Positions 19,168-33,685 of a DNA stretch of 48,341 bases are shown one piece after another. Numbering within the stretch: position 1 is the stretch's first letter; every line of letters starts with the position of its first letter. The position numbers and the translations under genes were made by a program. The notes below the pieces were generated by a model. The model had not been told where the DNA came from. It saw only the letters and a program-made list of their open reading frames with translations, and searched no databases. Source of the DNA: Myxococcota bacterium (GTDB lineage Bacteria > Myxococcota_A > UBA9160 > UBA4427). The stretch lies in assembly GCA_030748735.1 (NCBI GenBank), contig JASMLK010000110.1, positions 1 to 48,341 of the forward strand, written 5' to 3'.

Positions 19168-20103
19168 ATGACTTCTCGCTACCTCGTTCTCGGCAAGAAC
19201 GGCCAACTCGGCCGCTGCCTGACCCGCACGCTCGACGCGCGCGCGGGCTGTGAACTCGTTGCGGCATTGGGACGAGACGAAGTCGATCTCGCCGACGCCG
19301 CGAGCCTGGCCCGTCTGCCGGAAGGCGACCTTGGCTCGGCCGACCCCTGGCTCTTGAACGCGGCGGCCTACACGGCGGTCGATCAGTGCGAGAGTGACGT
19401 CGACGTGTGTCACGCCGTCAATGGCGATGCCCCGGGTGCGCTGGCCGACTGGTGTCGCGAGCGCAACGTGGGCTTCGTTCACGTTTCGACCGACTACGTC
19501 TTCGCTGGTGACGCGGAAACGCCGTACCGCGAAGACGATCCGACCGCACCGCGCACCGAATACGGTCGCAGCAAGCTGGCTGGTGAAGTTGCAGTCCTCG
19601 AACGAACCCCCGCGGCGTGGATCGTGCGCACGAGCTGGGTCTTCGGGCCGGGGAAGAACTTCGTTGGCGCGATCGTGCGGCAGGGTGTGCTGCGCGAGGC
19701 GGGCAAGGCCGAAGGTCCGCTGCGCGTCGTCGCCGACCAGATCGGCTGCCCCACCTATGCTGGAGATCTCGCGGAGGCGATCGTGACACTGACGCAATGC
19801 AATCAGGCCGGGGCAGGAGGCTTGTTGCATCTATCCAACAGCGAGGCCTGCACCTGGTGGGATTTCGCGCGCGCGATCCTCGACGCGGCGGGCTATGGAC
19901 ACGTCGAAATCGATCGCGTTTCGACCGATGCGTTTCCGACCCCGGCACCGCGGCCGGCGTATTCGGTACTCGACACAACGAAGGCGCGTGGCCTCGGTAT
20001 CGAGATGCGGCCCTGGCGCGAAGCCCTCGAGGACTATCTCGCGGGAGACGACTTCAGCGCTCTTCACCAGAGCCTGCGTGACGAAGTAGCGGTTGCGGGA
20101 TGA
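19168..20103 (+). CDS. rfbD: dTDP-4-dehydrorhamnose reductase
   Basis: Last step of dTDP-L-rhamnose synthesis, NAD(P)H-dependent. The 311-residue SDR-type protein has GKNGQLG (9-15) for the nucleotide, [10 protein letters not shown], and the catalytic Tyr132/Lys136 pair in [10 protein letters not shown]. The C-terminus carries [17 protein letters not shown], typical of RmlD. It stands alone; rfbA, rfbB and rfbC are not in the window. It overlaps lepA by four bases (ATGA). A small GGGCG/CGCCC hairpin lies in the spacer before it. Confidence 0.94.
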   Translation: MTSRYLVLGKNGQLGRCLTRTLDARAGCELVAALGRDEVDLADAASLARLPEGDLGSADPWLLNAAAYTAVDQCESDVDVCHAVNGDAPGALADWCRERNVGFVHVSTDYVFAGDAETPYREDDPTAPRTEYGRSKLAGEVAVLERTPAAWIVRTSWVFGPGKNFVGAIVRQGVLREAGKAEGPLRVVADQIGCPTYAGDLAEAIVTLTQCNQAGAGGLLHLSNSEACTWWDFARAILDAAGYGHVEIDRVSTDAFPTPAPRPAYSVLDTTKARGLGIEMRPWREALEDYLAGDDFSALHQSLRDEVAVAG

Positions 20104-21908
20104 AGAGCTTTCCCCAGGAACGCATTCGCAACTTCTGCATCGTGGCGCACATCGACCACGGCAAGAGCACCCTCGCCGATCGTCTGATGGACGAAACCGG
20201 TGCCGTGACCGAGCGCGAGAAGCAGGAACAGCTGCTCGACAGCATGGACATCGAGCGAGAGCGGGGCATCACGATCAAGGCCCAGACCGTGCGCATGGTG
20301 TATCGCGCACAGGACGGCGAGGAGTATCTCCTCAACCTGATCGACACCCCCGGCCACGTCGACTTTTCCTACGAAGTGTCGCGTTCGCTCTCGGCCTGCG
20401 AGGGGGCGGTGCTCGTGGTCGATGCCGCGCAGGGGATCGAAGCCCAGACCCTCGCCAACACCTACCTCGCGATCGACGCCGACCTCGAGATCATCCCGGC
20501 GGTGAACAAGATCGATCTTCCCTCGGCCGACCCCGATCGCGTGGCCCAGGAAATCGAAGACATCGTCGGTCTCGACGCGGCGGACGTGATCCCTGTTTCG
20601 GCCAAGAGCGGCGTCGGGATGCACGAGTTGCTCGAAGCCATCGTGGAGAAGGTGCCGCCGCCCACGGGCGAAGCGGATGTCCCGACTCGTGCGCTCGTCT
20701 TCGATGCCTGGTTCGACACCTACGTCGGTGCAGTGATGCTGGTGCGCGTCATCGAAGGGCGCATCAAGAAGCGCCAGCGCGTCAAGTTCATGATCAAGGG
20801 CAGCGAGCGTGAGACCACCAACCTCTCCGTCTACACCCCGCATCAGGTCGAGGTGAAGGAACTCGGCCCCGGCGAAGTGGGGGCAGTGGTCGCCGGCGTA
20901 AAGACCCTTTCCGACGTATTGATCGGCGACACGATCACGACCATGGACAACCCGGCGAGCGAACCGCTGCCGGGCTTCCAGGAAGTGAAGCCGATGGTTT
21001 TCGCGGGGCTCTACCCCGTGGATGCCGAAGACTACGAAGACCTCAAGGCGTCCCTCGAGAAGCTCAAGATCAACGATTCGTCTTTCGACTACGAACCCGA
21101 AACCTCGATGGCGCTCGGCTTCGGTTTTCGTTGCGGCTTCCTCGGCTTCCTGCACGCCGAGATCATCCAGGAGCGTCTCGAGCGCGAGTTCGAGCTGAAC
21201 CTGATCACGACGGCGCCGACCGTGCGCTACCGCGTGGTGCCGAAGAAGGGCGAGGCGTTCGAAATCGAAAGCCCGGCGGCGCTACCCGAAGCGACGGACA
21301 TCCAGGCGATCGAAGAGCCGGTGGTCCTCGCCACGATCCACGTTCCGTCCGAACACCTCGGACAGGTGCTGACGCTCTGCCAGGAACGTCGCGGCGTGCA
21401 GAAGGACATGGCCGTGCACGGCAGCCGCGTGCAGGTGCGCTACCTGCTGCCGCTGAACGAAATCGTCACCGACTTCCACGACAAGCTGAAGAGCGCGACG
21501 CGCGGCTACGGTTCTTTCGATTACGAACTCCAGGGCTACCAGGAAGCGAGCCTCGTGAAGCTCGACATCATGGTGAACGGCGACCCGGTGGACGCGTTGT
21601 CGCTGATCGTGCATCGCGACCACGCACAGTCGAAGGGCGCCGAACTCACCCGCAAACTCAAGGAATTCATCCCACGTCAGCAGTTTGCGGTCGCAATCCA
21701 GGCGGCGATCGGATCGAAGATCATCGCGCGCACCACCGTCCGGGCCCTGCGTAAGAACGTCACGGCGAAGTGCTACGGTGGCGACATCACGCGTAAGCGC
21801 AAGCTCCTCGAAAAGCAGAAGGCAGGCAAGAAGCGCATGAAGATGGTGGGCTCGGTCGAGATCCCCCAGGAAGCCTTCCTCGCGGCCCTCAAGTTGGGAG
21901 ATTCATGA
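20100..21908 (+). CDS. lepA: elongation factor 4 (LepA)
   Basis: Ribosome-associated GTPase that can back-translocate and assists 30S assembly. The 602-residue product has [13 protein letters not shown] in the G domain, [34 protein letters not shown]-like domains III and V, and the LepA-specific C-terminal domain with [30 protein letters not shown]. It overlaps rfbD upstream and lepB downstream by four bases each. Confidence 0.98.
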   Translation: MKSFPQERIRNFCIVAHIDHGKSTLADRLMDETGAVTEREKQEQLLDSMDIERERGITIKAQTVRMVYRAQDGEEYLLNLIDTPGHVDFSYEVSRSLSACEGAVLVVDAAQGIEAQTLANTYLAIDADLEIIPAVNKIDLPSADPDRVAQEIEDIVGLDAADVIPVSAKSGVGMHELLEAIVEKVPPPTGEADVPTRALVFDAWFDTYVGAVMLVRVIEGRIKKRQRVKFMIKGSERETTNLSVYTPHQVEVKELGPGEVGAVVAGVKTLSDVLIGDTITTMDNPASEPLPGFQEVKPMVFAGLYPVDAEDYEDLKASLEKLKINDSSFDYEPETSMALGFGFRCGFLGFLHAEIIQERLEREFELNLITTAPTVRYRVVPKKGEAFEIESPAALPEATDIQAIEEPVVLATIHVPSEHLGQVLTLCQERRGVQKDMAVHGSRVQVRYLLPLNEIVTDFHDKLKSATRGYGSFDYELQGYQEASLVKLDIMVNGDPVDALSLIVHRDHAQSKGAELTRKLKEFIPRQQFAVAIQAAIGSKIIARTTVRALRKNVTAKCYGGDITRKRKLLEKQKAGKKRMKMVGSVEIPQEAFLAALKLGDS

Positions 21909-22765
21909 GCTGGAGGAAGGAAACGACCGACGCGGTCGACGGAGAGGTGTCGCTCGATCCCGAAGGTGAAGATGCCCAGGGCGAAGGGATCGGCGAGTTT
22001 CTGGTGACCCTCGCGGTGGCGTTCGCCATCGCGTTTGCGATCCGTGGCTTCGTGATCGAGCCGTTTCGCATCCCCTCCGGTTCGATGTTCCCGACCCTGC
22101 TGATCGGCGACCATCTCTTCGTCAACAAGTTCGTGTACGGCCCGCGGATCCCCTTCACCGACATCCGGCTCCCGGGGTTGCGCGAGCCCGAGCGCGGGGA
22201 CGTCGTCGTGTTCGAAGTCGGACGCCTCACCGACGCGCCGCCTGGCCGTGACATCGTGCCGATCGACCGGCGCCCGGACGCACGTCGCGAGGACTTCGTG
22301 AAGCGCATCGTCGGACTTCCCGGTGACCTGATCGAAGTGCGCGACGAGCAGCTCTTCGTGAACCACGAACCCGTTTCCGCCGTCCCGCTGGATCGCACCT
22401 TCATCGACCCGCAGAACACCGAACTCGACGTCTACGAGGAAACACTCGGTGAGTGTATGCACGGCGTCGTCGACGACCCCGGCAAGGCCACGACCGGCCG
22501 CACCCCCTTCGTGGTGGAAGAGGGCCGCTACTTCATGATGGGCGACAACCGCGACAACAGTAACGACAGTCGCGTTTGGGGCACGGTTCGCATCGAAGAG
22601 TTCAAGGGGCCCGCCTTCATCATCTACTGGTCCTGGAACAGCAAGGGCAACTTCTTCCATCTGCTGAACCCCATCAACTGGTTTACCGTTGAAAAGCGCT
22701 GGGATCGGGTGTTCGACCTGATCCGATGCGGGGCGGTAGACCGAGTGACACGGGCGGGCGGCTAG
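21905..22765 (+). CDS. lepB: signal peptidase I
   Basis: Cleaves Sec and Tat signal peptides at the outer face of the inner membrane. The 286-residue product has one membrane segment (about 31-48), box B PSGSM with catalytic Ser60, the [11 protein letters not shown] box with general-base Lys133, and [15 protein letters not shown] 45-residue insertion before the Lys box and another with Cys454-like spacing (GECMHG) enlarge the catalytic domain relative to Gram-positive enzymes. The lepA-lepB pair is the classic arrangement. Confidence 0.96.
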   Translation: MSWRKETTDAVDGEVSLDPEGEDAQGEGIGEFLVTLAVAFAIAFAIRGFVIEPFRIPSGSMFPTLLIGDHLFVNKFVYGPRIPFTDIRLPGLREPERGDVVVFEVGRLTDAPPGRDIVPIDRRPDARREDFVKRIVGLPGDLIEVRDEQLFVNHEPVSAVPLDRTFIDPQNTELDVYEETLGECMHGVVDDPGKATTGRTPFVVEEGRYFMMGDNRDNSNDSRVWGTVRIEEFKGPAFIIYWSWNSKGNFFHLLNPINWFTVEKRWDRVFDLIRCGAVDRVTRAGG

Positions 22766-22777
22766 CCGGGGTGTTCG

Positions 22778-22828
22778 AGGAGGGACGATGAGAGTGCTCT
22801 TCGGGTAGCGCGGTCGTCGTGCCCTCCT
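22778..22828 (+). terminator. long stem-loop after lepB
   Basis: AGGAGGGACGA (22778-22788) pairs with TCGT-g-CCCTCCT (22817-22828), eleven pairs with one bulged G, 13 bases after the lepB stop. The loop contains a smaller AGAG/CTCT hairpin. There is no T-run, so this is a candidate 3' stabilising or Rho-associated structure. The rest of 22766-22957 shows no gene. Confidence 0.4.
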
Positions 22829-22957
22829 GATCCACGGCACGGTGGAAGGGACGCGATTCCATCATATACATGCGCGAGGCCTACTGAGCGCAAGCGGCCA
22901 CTCGCACGACCACCGGCCACGCACGTTCCGTAGTAACCCGCGTCACCTTCGTCCCGT

Positions 22958-23481
22958 ATGGGGTCTCAGCCGATTCCGGTGATGGAGGCCCCATTCGTGA
23001 GTTTCTTCCTCGTCGCGCTGATTGCGGCCGCGCTCGCCCTGGCGTTCGCCAACGGCGCCAACGACAACTTCAAAACGACACGCCCAAGGTGCTTGCGCTC
23101 CTCGTCGCCGCCGGCTGGTCAGGACTCGACCCGCGGCTTTCACTCACAGGCGTGGCCCTCGCGATGGCGATCGGGGGCTATCTGCACTCGCGTTGCGTTG
23201 CCGAGACCCTTTCCAACGGCATTACCGAGATCAGTACAGGGCAGGGACTGCTCGCCAACGGGATTTCGAGTGGGCTCGTGATCGGTGCTTCGCTGCTCGG
23301 CTCACCGGTTTCGACGACCCACGTGTCGACGGGCGCGCTCTTCGGTATCGGGGTCTGGAACGATCGAACGGATTGGCGAACGATCGGCACGATCGTGGCT
23401 GCCTGGGTGGGGACGCTGCCCCTGGCCGCCGTCCTTGCGGCGGCTGTTGCGTCTGCGATGTCCGATTCGATTGGGGTGTAG
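22958..23481 (+). pseudogene. broken PiT-family inorganic phosphate transporter
   Basis: Remnant of a low-affinity phosphate permease. The N-terminal part (from ATG 22958 or 22982) reads a membrane segment ending LALAFANGANDNFK, the first PiT signature. At about 23072 the frame is lost. From about 23077 a different frame reads DTPKVLALLVAAG, which is the middle of the second signature (GLNDTPK), and continues through GASLLGSPVSTTHVSTGALFGIGVWN to a stop at 23479-23481. The region between the two signatures, well over 100 residues in intact relatives, is gone, and the join shifts the frame. Both halves are otherwise well conserved, so the damage looks recent. Confidence 0.85.
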
Positions 23482-23512
23482 CCACGCGTGTCGCGCCCTC
23501 ACAGCCGTGAAA

Positions 23513-23548
23513 GCCGGTTCGAGGCGAGACCTGCTGTCTCGAACCGGC
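23513..23548 (+). terminator. stem-loop terminator upstream of the pyr operon
   Basis: GCCGGTTCGAG (23513-23523) pairs perfectly with CTCGAACCGGC (23538-23548); a preceding GAAA and following GTTTC extend the stem past one bulge. It lies 31 bases after the phosphate-transporter remnant and upstream of the pyr promoter. The T-tract is only three bases. An inner GAGAC/GTCTC pairing is an alternative fold. Confidence 0.6.
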
Positions 23549-23588
23549 GTTTCATGTGTGGAATCCAGAGGTTCCGTCGATCTCACAA

Positions 23589-23616
23589 TTGACCCCTGCG
23601 CCCGACACGATATGCT
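23589..23616 (+). promoter_or_regulatory. sigma70-like promoter of the pyr operon
   Basis: TTGACC at 23589-23594 (five of six to consensus) and TATGCT at 23611-23616 (four of six) are separated by 16 bases. Initiation would fall near 23623, giving a leader of about 57 bases before pyrR that contains the PyrR binding loop. It is the best promoter match I found ahead of this operon. Confidence 0.55.
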
Positions 23617-23644
23617 GCCGCGCGAAATCGAACCCACCTTTTAA

Positions 23645-23664
23645 CTTCGTCCTGTGAGTCGAAG
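23645..23664 (+). promoter_or_regulatory. PyrR RNA binding loop at the pyrR ribosome binding site
   Basis: CTTCG (23645-23649) pairs with CGAAG (23660-23664); a U-U apposition (23650, 23659) and a C-G closing pair (23651, 23658) lead to the hexaloop CTGTGA (23652-23657). This fits the CNGNGA loop of the PyrR-binding consensus known from Bacillus (ARUCCNGNGAGGYU, from memory). The 3' arm merges into the ribosome binding site GAAGAAAGG (23661-23669) ahead of ATG 23680. PyrR bound here would block initiation, as described for mycobacterial pyrR leaders. Confidence 0.7.
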
Positions 23665-23679
23665 AAAGGTCTGGTCAGT

Positions 23680-24372
23680 ATGGCGAGCCAGCACCCCTCA
23701 CAACCTGGCAACAGGGTCACGACCGGCGGCGCGCGCGACGAGCGCGCGAAAGGCGCCGTAAACGGCGGAAACGCCGAGGAAGTCGTCGTCCTCGACGACA
23801 CCGCGATCCAGCGCTCGCTCACGCGCATCGCGCACGAAGTCGTCGAACGCCACGACGACCTTTCCCGCCTCTATCTCGTCGCCATTCCCAACGGCGGCGT
23901 GCCCCTCGGTCGCATCCTGCAGAGCAAACTCGCAGCGATCGGCGACGCCGAGGTGCCGCTCGGCATCCTCGACACGACCCTCTACCGCGACGATCTCTCG
24001 CGCGGCGGCGTGCGCCCACCCCTGCGCCGGACCGAAATGCCGTCGTCCGTCGACGAGCGCATCGTCTTGATCGTCGAAGACGTGGTGAGCACCGGCCGCA
24101 CGATCCGCGCCGCGATGGACGCGATGATCGACTTCGGTCGCCCGACCAGCGTGCAGGTCGTGGCTCTCGTCGACCGCGGCCATCGCGAGCTGCCGATCAA
24201 GATCGACTACGTAGGCAAGAACATTCCGACGCAGGTCGGCGACAAAGTGAAGTTCCGCAGCAAGGGCACGACGCCGTCGGGTGAGCTCGAAGCCCCCTTC
24301 GAAGTCGTAGTGACCGGCGGCGGGGCGCCGCGCGCGTCGCGCTCGGGTGAACGGGGGGAGGGCGGACGATGA
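23680..24372 (+). CDS. pyrR: pyrimidine operon regulator PyrR / uracil phosphoribosyltransferase
   Basis: UMP-dependent RNA-binding regulator of pyrimidine genes, often with uracil phosphoribosyltransferase activity. The PRPP-binding loop VEDVVSTGRT is at 132-141, and IPNGGVPLGRIL and LDTTLYRDDL are family motifs. At 230 residues it is longer than the usual 180 because of a 35-residue Ser/Gly/Arg-rich N-terminal extension and a Gly/Arg-rich tail. Start ATG 23680 has AAAGG ten bases upstream. It leads pyrR-pyrB-pyrC-carA-carB, overlaps pyrB by four bases, and has its own binding loop in the leader, which points to autoregulation. Confidence 0.95.
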   Translation: MASQHPSQPGNRVTTGGARDERAKGAVNGGNAEEVVVLDDTAIQRSLTRIAHEVVERHDDLSRLYLVAIPNGGVPLGRILQSKLAAIGDAEVPLGILDTTLYRDDLSRGGVRPPLRRTEMPSSVDERIVLIVEDVVSTGRTIRAAMDAMIDFGRPTSVQVVALVDRGHRELPIKIDYVGKNIPTQVGDKVKFRSKGTTPSGELEAPFEVVVTGGGAPRASRSGERGEGGR

Positions 24373-25304
24373 TCGGCCAAGATCTCATCGGGATTCAGGA
24401 TCTCACGCGCGAACAGATCGAGACCATTCTCGAAACCGCGCAAGGCATGGCCGAGGTCGCGGGACGCGAGATCAAGAAGGTCCCGACGCTTCGCGGTCGC
24501 ACGATCATCAATCTCTTCTTCGAACCTTCGACGCGCACGCGGTCGAGCTTCGAGATCGCGGGCAAGCGGCTTTCGGCCGACGTGATCAACTTTTCGCCCT
24601 CGAGTTCGAGCCTCAACAAGTCCGAAAGCATCCTCGACACGGCCAAGACCCTCGACGCGATGGACCCCGACTGCGTGGTCGTCCGCCACAAGGTGGCCGG
24701 CGTGCCGCAGCGCATCGCCGAAGTGCTCGATGCGCCGGTCATCAACGCCGGCGACGGCGCCCACGAGCATCCCACCCAGGCGTTGCTCGACATGCTCACC
24801 GTGTACCAGAAAAAAGGCCGGCTCGACGGTCTCACCGTGGTCATCGTGGGCGACATCGCACATTCGCGGGTGGCGCGTTCGAACATCTACGGCTTCTCGA
24901 AGATGGGCGCCGAAGTGCGCGTCGCAGGCCCGCCGCCGATGCTGCCGACCCGCGTCGAGGACTTCGGTGTGAAGGCCTACTCGAACCTGCGCGAAGCCCT
25001 CGACGGGGCCGACGTGATCATGGCCCTGCGCATCCAGAACGAGCGGCTCAAGGGCGCCCACTTCCCGAGCATTCGCGAATACTCGGCGACCTTCGGCCTC
25101 GACCGCGCCAAGCTGCGCTTCGCAGCGGACGACGCGATCGTGATGCACCCGGGCCCGGTGAACCGCGGCGTCGAGCTTTCGCACGAACTCACCGACCACC
25201 GCCCGAGTGTGATCCTCGACCAGGTGCGCAACGGCGTCGCCCTGCGCATGGCGCTGCTCTACCTGATCACCGGACGCGTTCCGAAGGAGAGCGCGCCCCA
25301 GTGA
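24369..25304 (+). CDS. pyrB: aspartate carbamoyltransferase catalytic subunit
   Basis: Makes N-carbamoyl-aspartate, the committed step of pyrimidine synthesis. The 311-residue product has the carbamoyl-phosphate loop STRTRSSFE (54-62), the HPTQALLDMLT motif and MHPGPVNRG. There is no pyrI regulatory chain nearby. The frame continues the operon with an ATGA overlap to pyrR. Sequence is intact. Confidence 0.98.
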   Translation: MIGQDLIGIQDLTREQIETILETAQGMAEVAGREIKKVPTLRGRTIINLFFEPSTRTRSSFEIAGKRLSADVINFSPSSSSLNKSESILDTAKTLDAMDPDCVVVRHKVAGVPQRIAEVLDAPVINAGDGAHEHPTQALLDMLTVYQKKGRLDGLTVVIVGDIAHSRVARSNIYGFSKMGAEVRVAGPPPMLPTRVEDFGVKAYSNLREALDGADVIMALRIQNERLKGAHFPSIREYSATFGLDRAKLRFAADDAIVMHPGPVNRGVELSHELTDHRPSVILDQVRNGVALRMALLYLITGRVPKESAPQ

Positions 25305-25359
25305 GCGCGACCGCGACCTCTCTGACCCCCAACCCGCACGCCCATCCCGGAGACCTCCC

Positions 25360-26651
25360 TTGAAACGCACGCTGATTCGCGGCGGTCGCATTCTCGACCC
25401 CGCGACCCGAACCGACACGACGGCGGATCTCTTGATCGAAGACGGCAAGATCAAGGGGATGGGCGTCGATCTCGACGCCGACCGCGCCGAAGTCATCGAC
25501 GCCAGCGGCTGCTGGGTCGCCCCCGGCTTCGTCGACATGCACACCCACCTGCGCGAACCCGGCCAGGAATACAAAGAAGACATCCAGTCGGGCGGACGCG
25601 CGGCGGCGGCCGGTGGCTTCACCTCGGTGGCCTGCATGGCGAACACCGACCCGGTGAACGACGACCCCTCGGTCACCAAGTTCATCATCGACCAGGCTCG
25701 CAAGAATTCGCCCGTGCGCGTCCACCCCGTCGCGGCGGCGACGATTGGGCTGGCGGGCGAGGTCATGACGGAAATGTCGGCCCTGCGCGAAGCGGGTGCG
25801 GTGGCGTTTTCGGACGACGGACGCGGCACCGAGGACGCCAACGTCATGCGCAACGTCCTCGAATACTCGAAGATGGTCGATGCCATCGTCATGGTACACG
25901 CCGAAGACGAATGCCTGCGCAACGACGGCGTGGTGAACGAAGGCTTCGTCTCGACCCGGCTCGGGCTGCCCGCCAACCCGAGTGCGGCCGAAGAGATCCG
26001 GGTCGCGCGCGACATCGCGCTCACGCGGATGACCGGTGCCCGCCTCCACATCGCCCATGTGAGCACGAAGCGCGCGGTCGACTACATCCGCGAAGCCCGC
26101 GACGAGGGCATGCAGGTGACGGGCGAAGTCTCTCCCCATCACCTGACGCTCACCGACAAGGAAACCCTCGGCTTCGACACCAGCACCAAGATGGCGCCGC
26201 CCCTTCGCTCGGCCGAAGACGTCGAAGCCTGCCGCAAGGGGCTGGTCGACGGCGTGCTCCAGGCGATCGCGACGGACCACGCGCCTCACGCCGTCTACGA
26301 GAAGGACGTCGAATTCATTGCTGCCCCCTGCGGCATCCTGGGGTTCGAAACCGCGTACCCCGTGGTGATGGACCTCGTGCGCGACGACGAGCTTTCGCCC
26401 CTCGACCTGATGGATCGCATGTCGCTCGGCGCGGCGCGGCTCATCGGTGTGGAGGGCGGAAGCCTCGAACCCGGTGTGGTCGCCGACGTGGTCGTGCTCG
26501 ATCCCGAGGCGATCTGGAAATACGACCCCGCACAGGGCTATTCAAAGAGCCGCAACTCACCCTGGGCCGGCCGCGAAATGGTCGGACAGGTGGTCTACAC
26601 CCTGGTCGAAGGCGATGTCGTCTTCGACCGCGAACGAGGTGTCCTCGAACG

Positions 26652-26655
<4 letters not shown>
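25360..26655 (+). CDS. pyrC: dihydroorotase, class I
   Basis: Cyclises carbamoyl-aspartate to dihydroorotate using zinc. The 431-residue product has the metal-binding HTHLREPG at 61-68, HAEDE, the [10 protein letters not shown] strand, and the ATDHAPH motif with the catalytic Asp. The start is a TTG at 25360 with GGAG seven bases upstream; the translated start [14 protein letters not shown] matches the family. It lies 55 bases after pyrB and overlaps carA (ATGA). Confidence 0.97.
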
Positions 26656-27884
<1,229 letters not shown>

Positions 27885-27980
27885 TCCGAACGTCCAATCG
27901 TCGTCGATCCATCTTTGACTCCATCGATACCAGCGAGTGAAAACGGTGCGGTGTCCGCCGCACGCGAGGATCCAGAGCCA

Positions 27981-31211
<3,231 letters not shown>

Positions 31212-31225
31212 AGCAGGGCGGCGAC

Positions 31226-33685
31226 GTGGAGCGAGCGGCCTCGCCGGAAACGCGAAAGTCGCTCTCCGCGCGCGGGAGTGCGTTTCGCGCTGCGACGGTG
31301 CGTTTGCTCGATGCCTTGCGCGTGGCTGCCCGGCAGGCGGATGACGCGGCCGGCCCCATCGAAGACGTCGTGCAGGCCAGTGCGGTGTTCGAGGGGATCG
31401 CGATCCCACCCGACTCGAAGAAGGCGGCTGGCGACGTCGCGGCGCGTCTCGCGAAAGCGTCGGGCAAGCAGCGGCCTCGGGTCGTCCGCGAACTCGGGGT
31501 GGGCGTTTCTGGTTGGTTGCAGGACGATTTCGCTGCGGAACTCCTGCGCAGACCGCTTTCCGCGCTGTCCGGTGTCGGGGACAAGCGCGCACAGACCTTC
31601 GCAGAGCGCGGGCTGCGCTGTATCGAAGACCTCCTGTTCCACCTACCCAGCGGCTACGACGATCGCCGCGCCCTTTCGCGGGTGGGCGACCTCGAGGTCG
31701 GCCGACGTGCCACCTTCATCGGCACGATTCGCAGCGTCGATCGCCGGACATTGCGGGTCAAAGGACGCAGCCGTCGCATACTCGAAGCGGTGGTCGGTGA
31801 CGACACGGGCAGCGTGAATCTCAAGTGGTTCCGCGCCCTGTCGTCTCTCGACAACGGACTGGAGCGCGGGGGCACCTATCTCGTCACCGGCGATGTGAAG
31901 CGGTACCGGTTCTCCCTCGAGATCGTGCATCCTGAACTCACGCGCCTGCATGGCGAAGAAGAGAGCGCCGAGGGAGTCGACGCTGCGGCCGCGTCCGAAG
32001 CCGACGTCCTTCGCAGCGTCGAACCCGTCTACCCCACCCTCGAAGGCGTGCCCCCGCGCACCCTGCGCAAGCTCATCCGCAGCGCGCTGCTCGATTATTC
32101 GGATCTCGTCCAGGGGCACCTGCCGCGCGAGGTCGTCGTCGGACGTGGCCTTCCCGAAGTTGGCCCCGCCTTGCGCCTCGTCCATGCACCGGACCTGCAC
32201 GCAGAGCTCGCCGACTACGAGGCCTTTCGCTCGCCCGCACACGCGCGGCTCGTTCTCGAAGAGTTGTACCTGCTGCAACTCGGCCTGGTGCTGCGCCGCG
32301 CGGCACGCGGGCGCACGCGTGGTGTCGCGATCGATGTCGCGGGCGAGCGGGTGCGGGCGGCACCGGAATCGTTGCCCTTCCGGCTCACCGAAGCCCAGCT
32401 TCGGGTGTGGCGGGAAATTTCGCGCGATCTTTCGCGTCGCCACCCGATGAACCGCCTGCTGCAGGGTGATGTCGGCAGCGGCAAGACGGCGATCGCGTTG
32501 CTCGCAGCAGTCGCGGTGGCGGCCAGTGGTCGGCAGGCCGCCCTGATGGCCCCGACCGAACTGCTCGCCGAACAGCACGCGCGCAGTCTCGAGCGGCTGA
32601 TCGCCGAGGCGCCGCGGGTGCTCGGCTTGCGCATCGGTCTCTTGACGTCGTCCCTCCCGCGCAAGGTCGCGGACGAGCGTCTCGCGACACTTGCAGCCGG
32701 CGGGCTCGACCTCGTGGTCGGAACCCACGCCCTGATCCAGGAAAGGGTGGTGTTCCGCGATCTGGCTCTCGCGATCGTGGACGAACAACACCGCTTCGGG
32801 GTGCTGCAACGCGCGGCGCTTTCGGCCGGTCGAAGCGATGGTGCAGCGCCCCATGTGCTCGTCATGACCGCAACCCCCATCCCGAGAACCCTCGCCCTCA
32901 CCGGCTACGGCGATCTCGACCTCTCGGTGATCGACGAACTCCCCCCCGGCCGAACGCCGACCCGCACGCAACTGATGCAGCAAGGCGACGGCGCGCGCAT
33001 CATGGACGCGATTCGCGAAACCACCGGGCGCGGCGAGCAGGTTTATGTCGTCTATCCCCTCGTCGAGGAGAGTGAGAAACTCGACCTGCGGTCTGCGATG
33101 GACTCGGCCGAGCGCATCGCGCGGGCGTTCCCCGAGCTTCGCGTCGAGCTCGTCCACGGCCGCCTCGACGCCGAAACCCGCGGTCGCATCATGGACCGCT
33201 TCGGCCGCGGGGACATCGACATCCTGGTGGCCACCACGGTGATCGAAGTTGGCGTCGACGTCGCGAATGCCAGCCTCATGATCGTCGAGCACGCCGAGCG
33301 CTTCGGTCTGGCCCAGCTTCATCAACTGCGGGGGCGGGTCGGTCGCGGTTCGGCGGCCGGCACCTGCCTGCTCGTGTCGCGCGGCGGGGGCGGCGATGCG
33401 AGAGCGCGCCTCGCTGCCATGCTGCGGACGAACGACGGCTTCGAGATCGCAGACGCCGACCTCGCCATCCGCGGTCCCGGCGAGTTCCTGGGCACGCGCC
33501 AGAGCGGTGAACTCGCCGACCTTCGGCTGGCCGACCTGGTGCGAGACGCAGCGCTGCTCGAAGTCGCACGCGAGACCGCCATCGCGACGCTCGACAGCGA
33601 CCTGGGGCTGCAGAAGCACCCCTCGCTGCTGCGCGCCGTAGAGGGCCGCTGGGGCGAGCGGCTCAAGCTGATCGAAGTCGGGTAG
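31226..33685 (+). CDS. recG: ATP-dependent DNA helicase RecG
   Basis: Branch-migration helicase that remodels stalled forks and Holliday junctions. The product has a wedge OB domain, Walker A LLQGDVGSGKTAIAL, Walker B-type IVDEQHRFGV, MTATPIPRTLALT, TTVIEVGVDVANA and QLRGRVGRG. The GTG at 31226, 14 bases after carB, gives 819 residues. About 110 residues precede the wedge domain, an N-terminal helical region seen in some RecG proteins. The ribosome binding site is weak, and the frame is open into carB, so the exact start is uncertain. Confidence 0.95.
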   Translation: MERAASPETRKSLSARGSAFRAATVRLLDALRVAARQADDAAGPIEDVVQASAVFEGIAIPPDSKKAAGDVAARLAKASGKQRPRVVRELGVGVSGWLQDDFAAELLRRPLSALSGVGDKRAQTFAERGLRCIEDLLFHLPSGYDDRRALSRVGDLEVGRRATFIGTIRSVDRRTLRVKGRSRRILEAVVGDDTGSVNLKWFRALSSLDNGLERGGTYLVTGDVKRYRFSLEIVHPELTRLHGEEESAEGVDAAAASEADVLRSVEPVYPTLEGVPPRTLRKLIRSALLDYSDLVQGHLPREVVVGRGLPEVGPALRLVHAPDLHAELADYEAFRSPAHARLVLEELYLLQLGLVLRRAARGRTRGVAIDVAGERVRAAPESLPFRLTEAQLRVWREISRDLSRRHPMNRLLQGDVGSGKTAIALLAAVAVAASGRQAALMAPTELLAEQHARSLERLIAEAPRVLGLRIGLLTSSLPRKVADERLATLAAGGLDLVVGTHALIQERVVFRDLALAIVDEQHRFGVLQRAALSAGRSDGAAPHVLVMTATPIPRTLALTGYGDLDLSVIDELPPGRTPTRTQLMQQGDGARIMDAIRETTGRGEQVYVVYPLVEESEKLDLRSAMDSAERIARAFPELRVELVHGRLDAETRGRIMDRFGRGDIDILVATTVIEVGVDVANASLMIVEHAERFGLAQLHQLRGRVGRGSAAGTCLLVSRGGGGDARARLAAMLRTNDGFEIADADLAIRGPGEFLGTRQSGELADLRLADLVRDAALLEVARETAIATLDSDLGLQKHPSLLRAVEGRWGERLKLIEVG

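Noticed and set aside
22766-22957. A small minus-strand gene (22683-22871) after lepB
   Set aside because: Low-complexity translation without family features; it overlaps lepB and the stem-loop.
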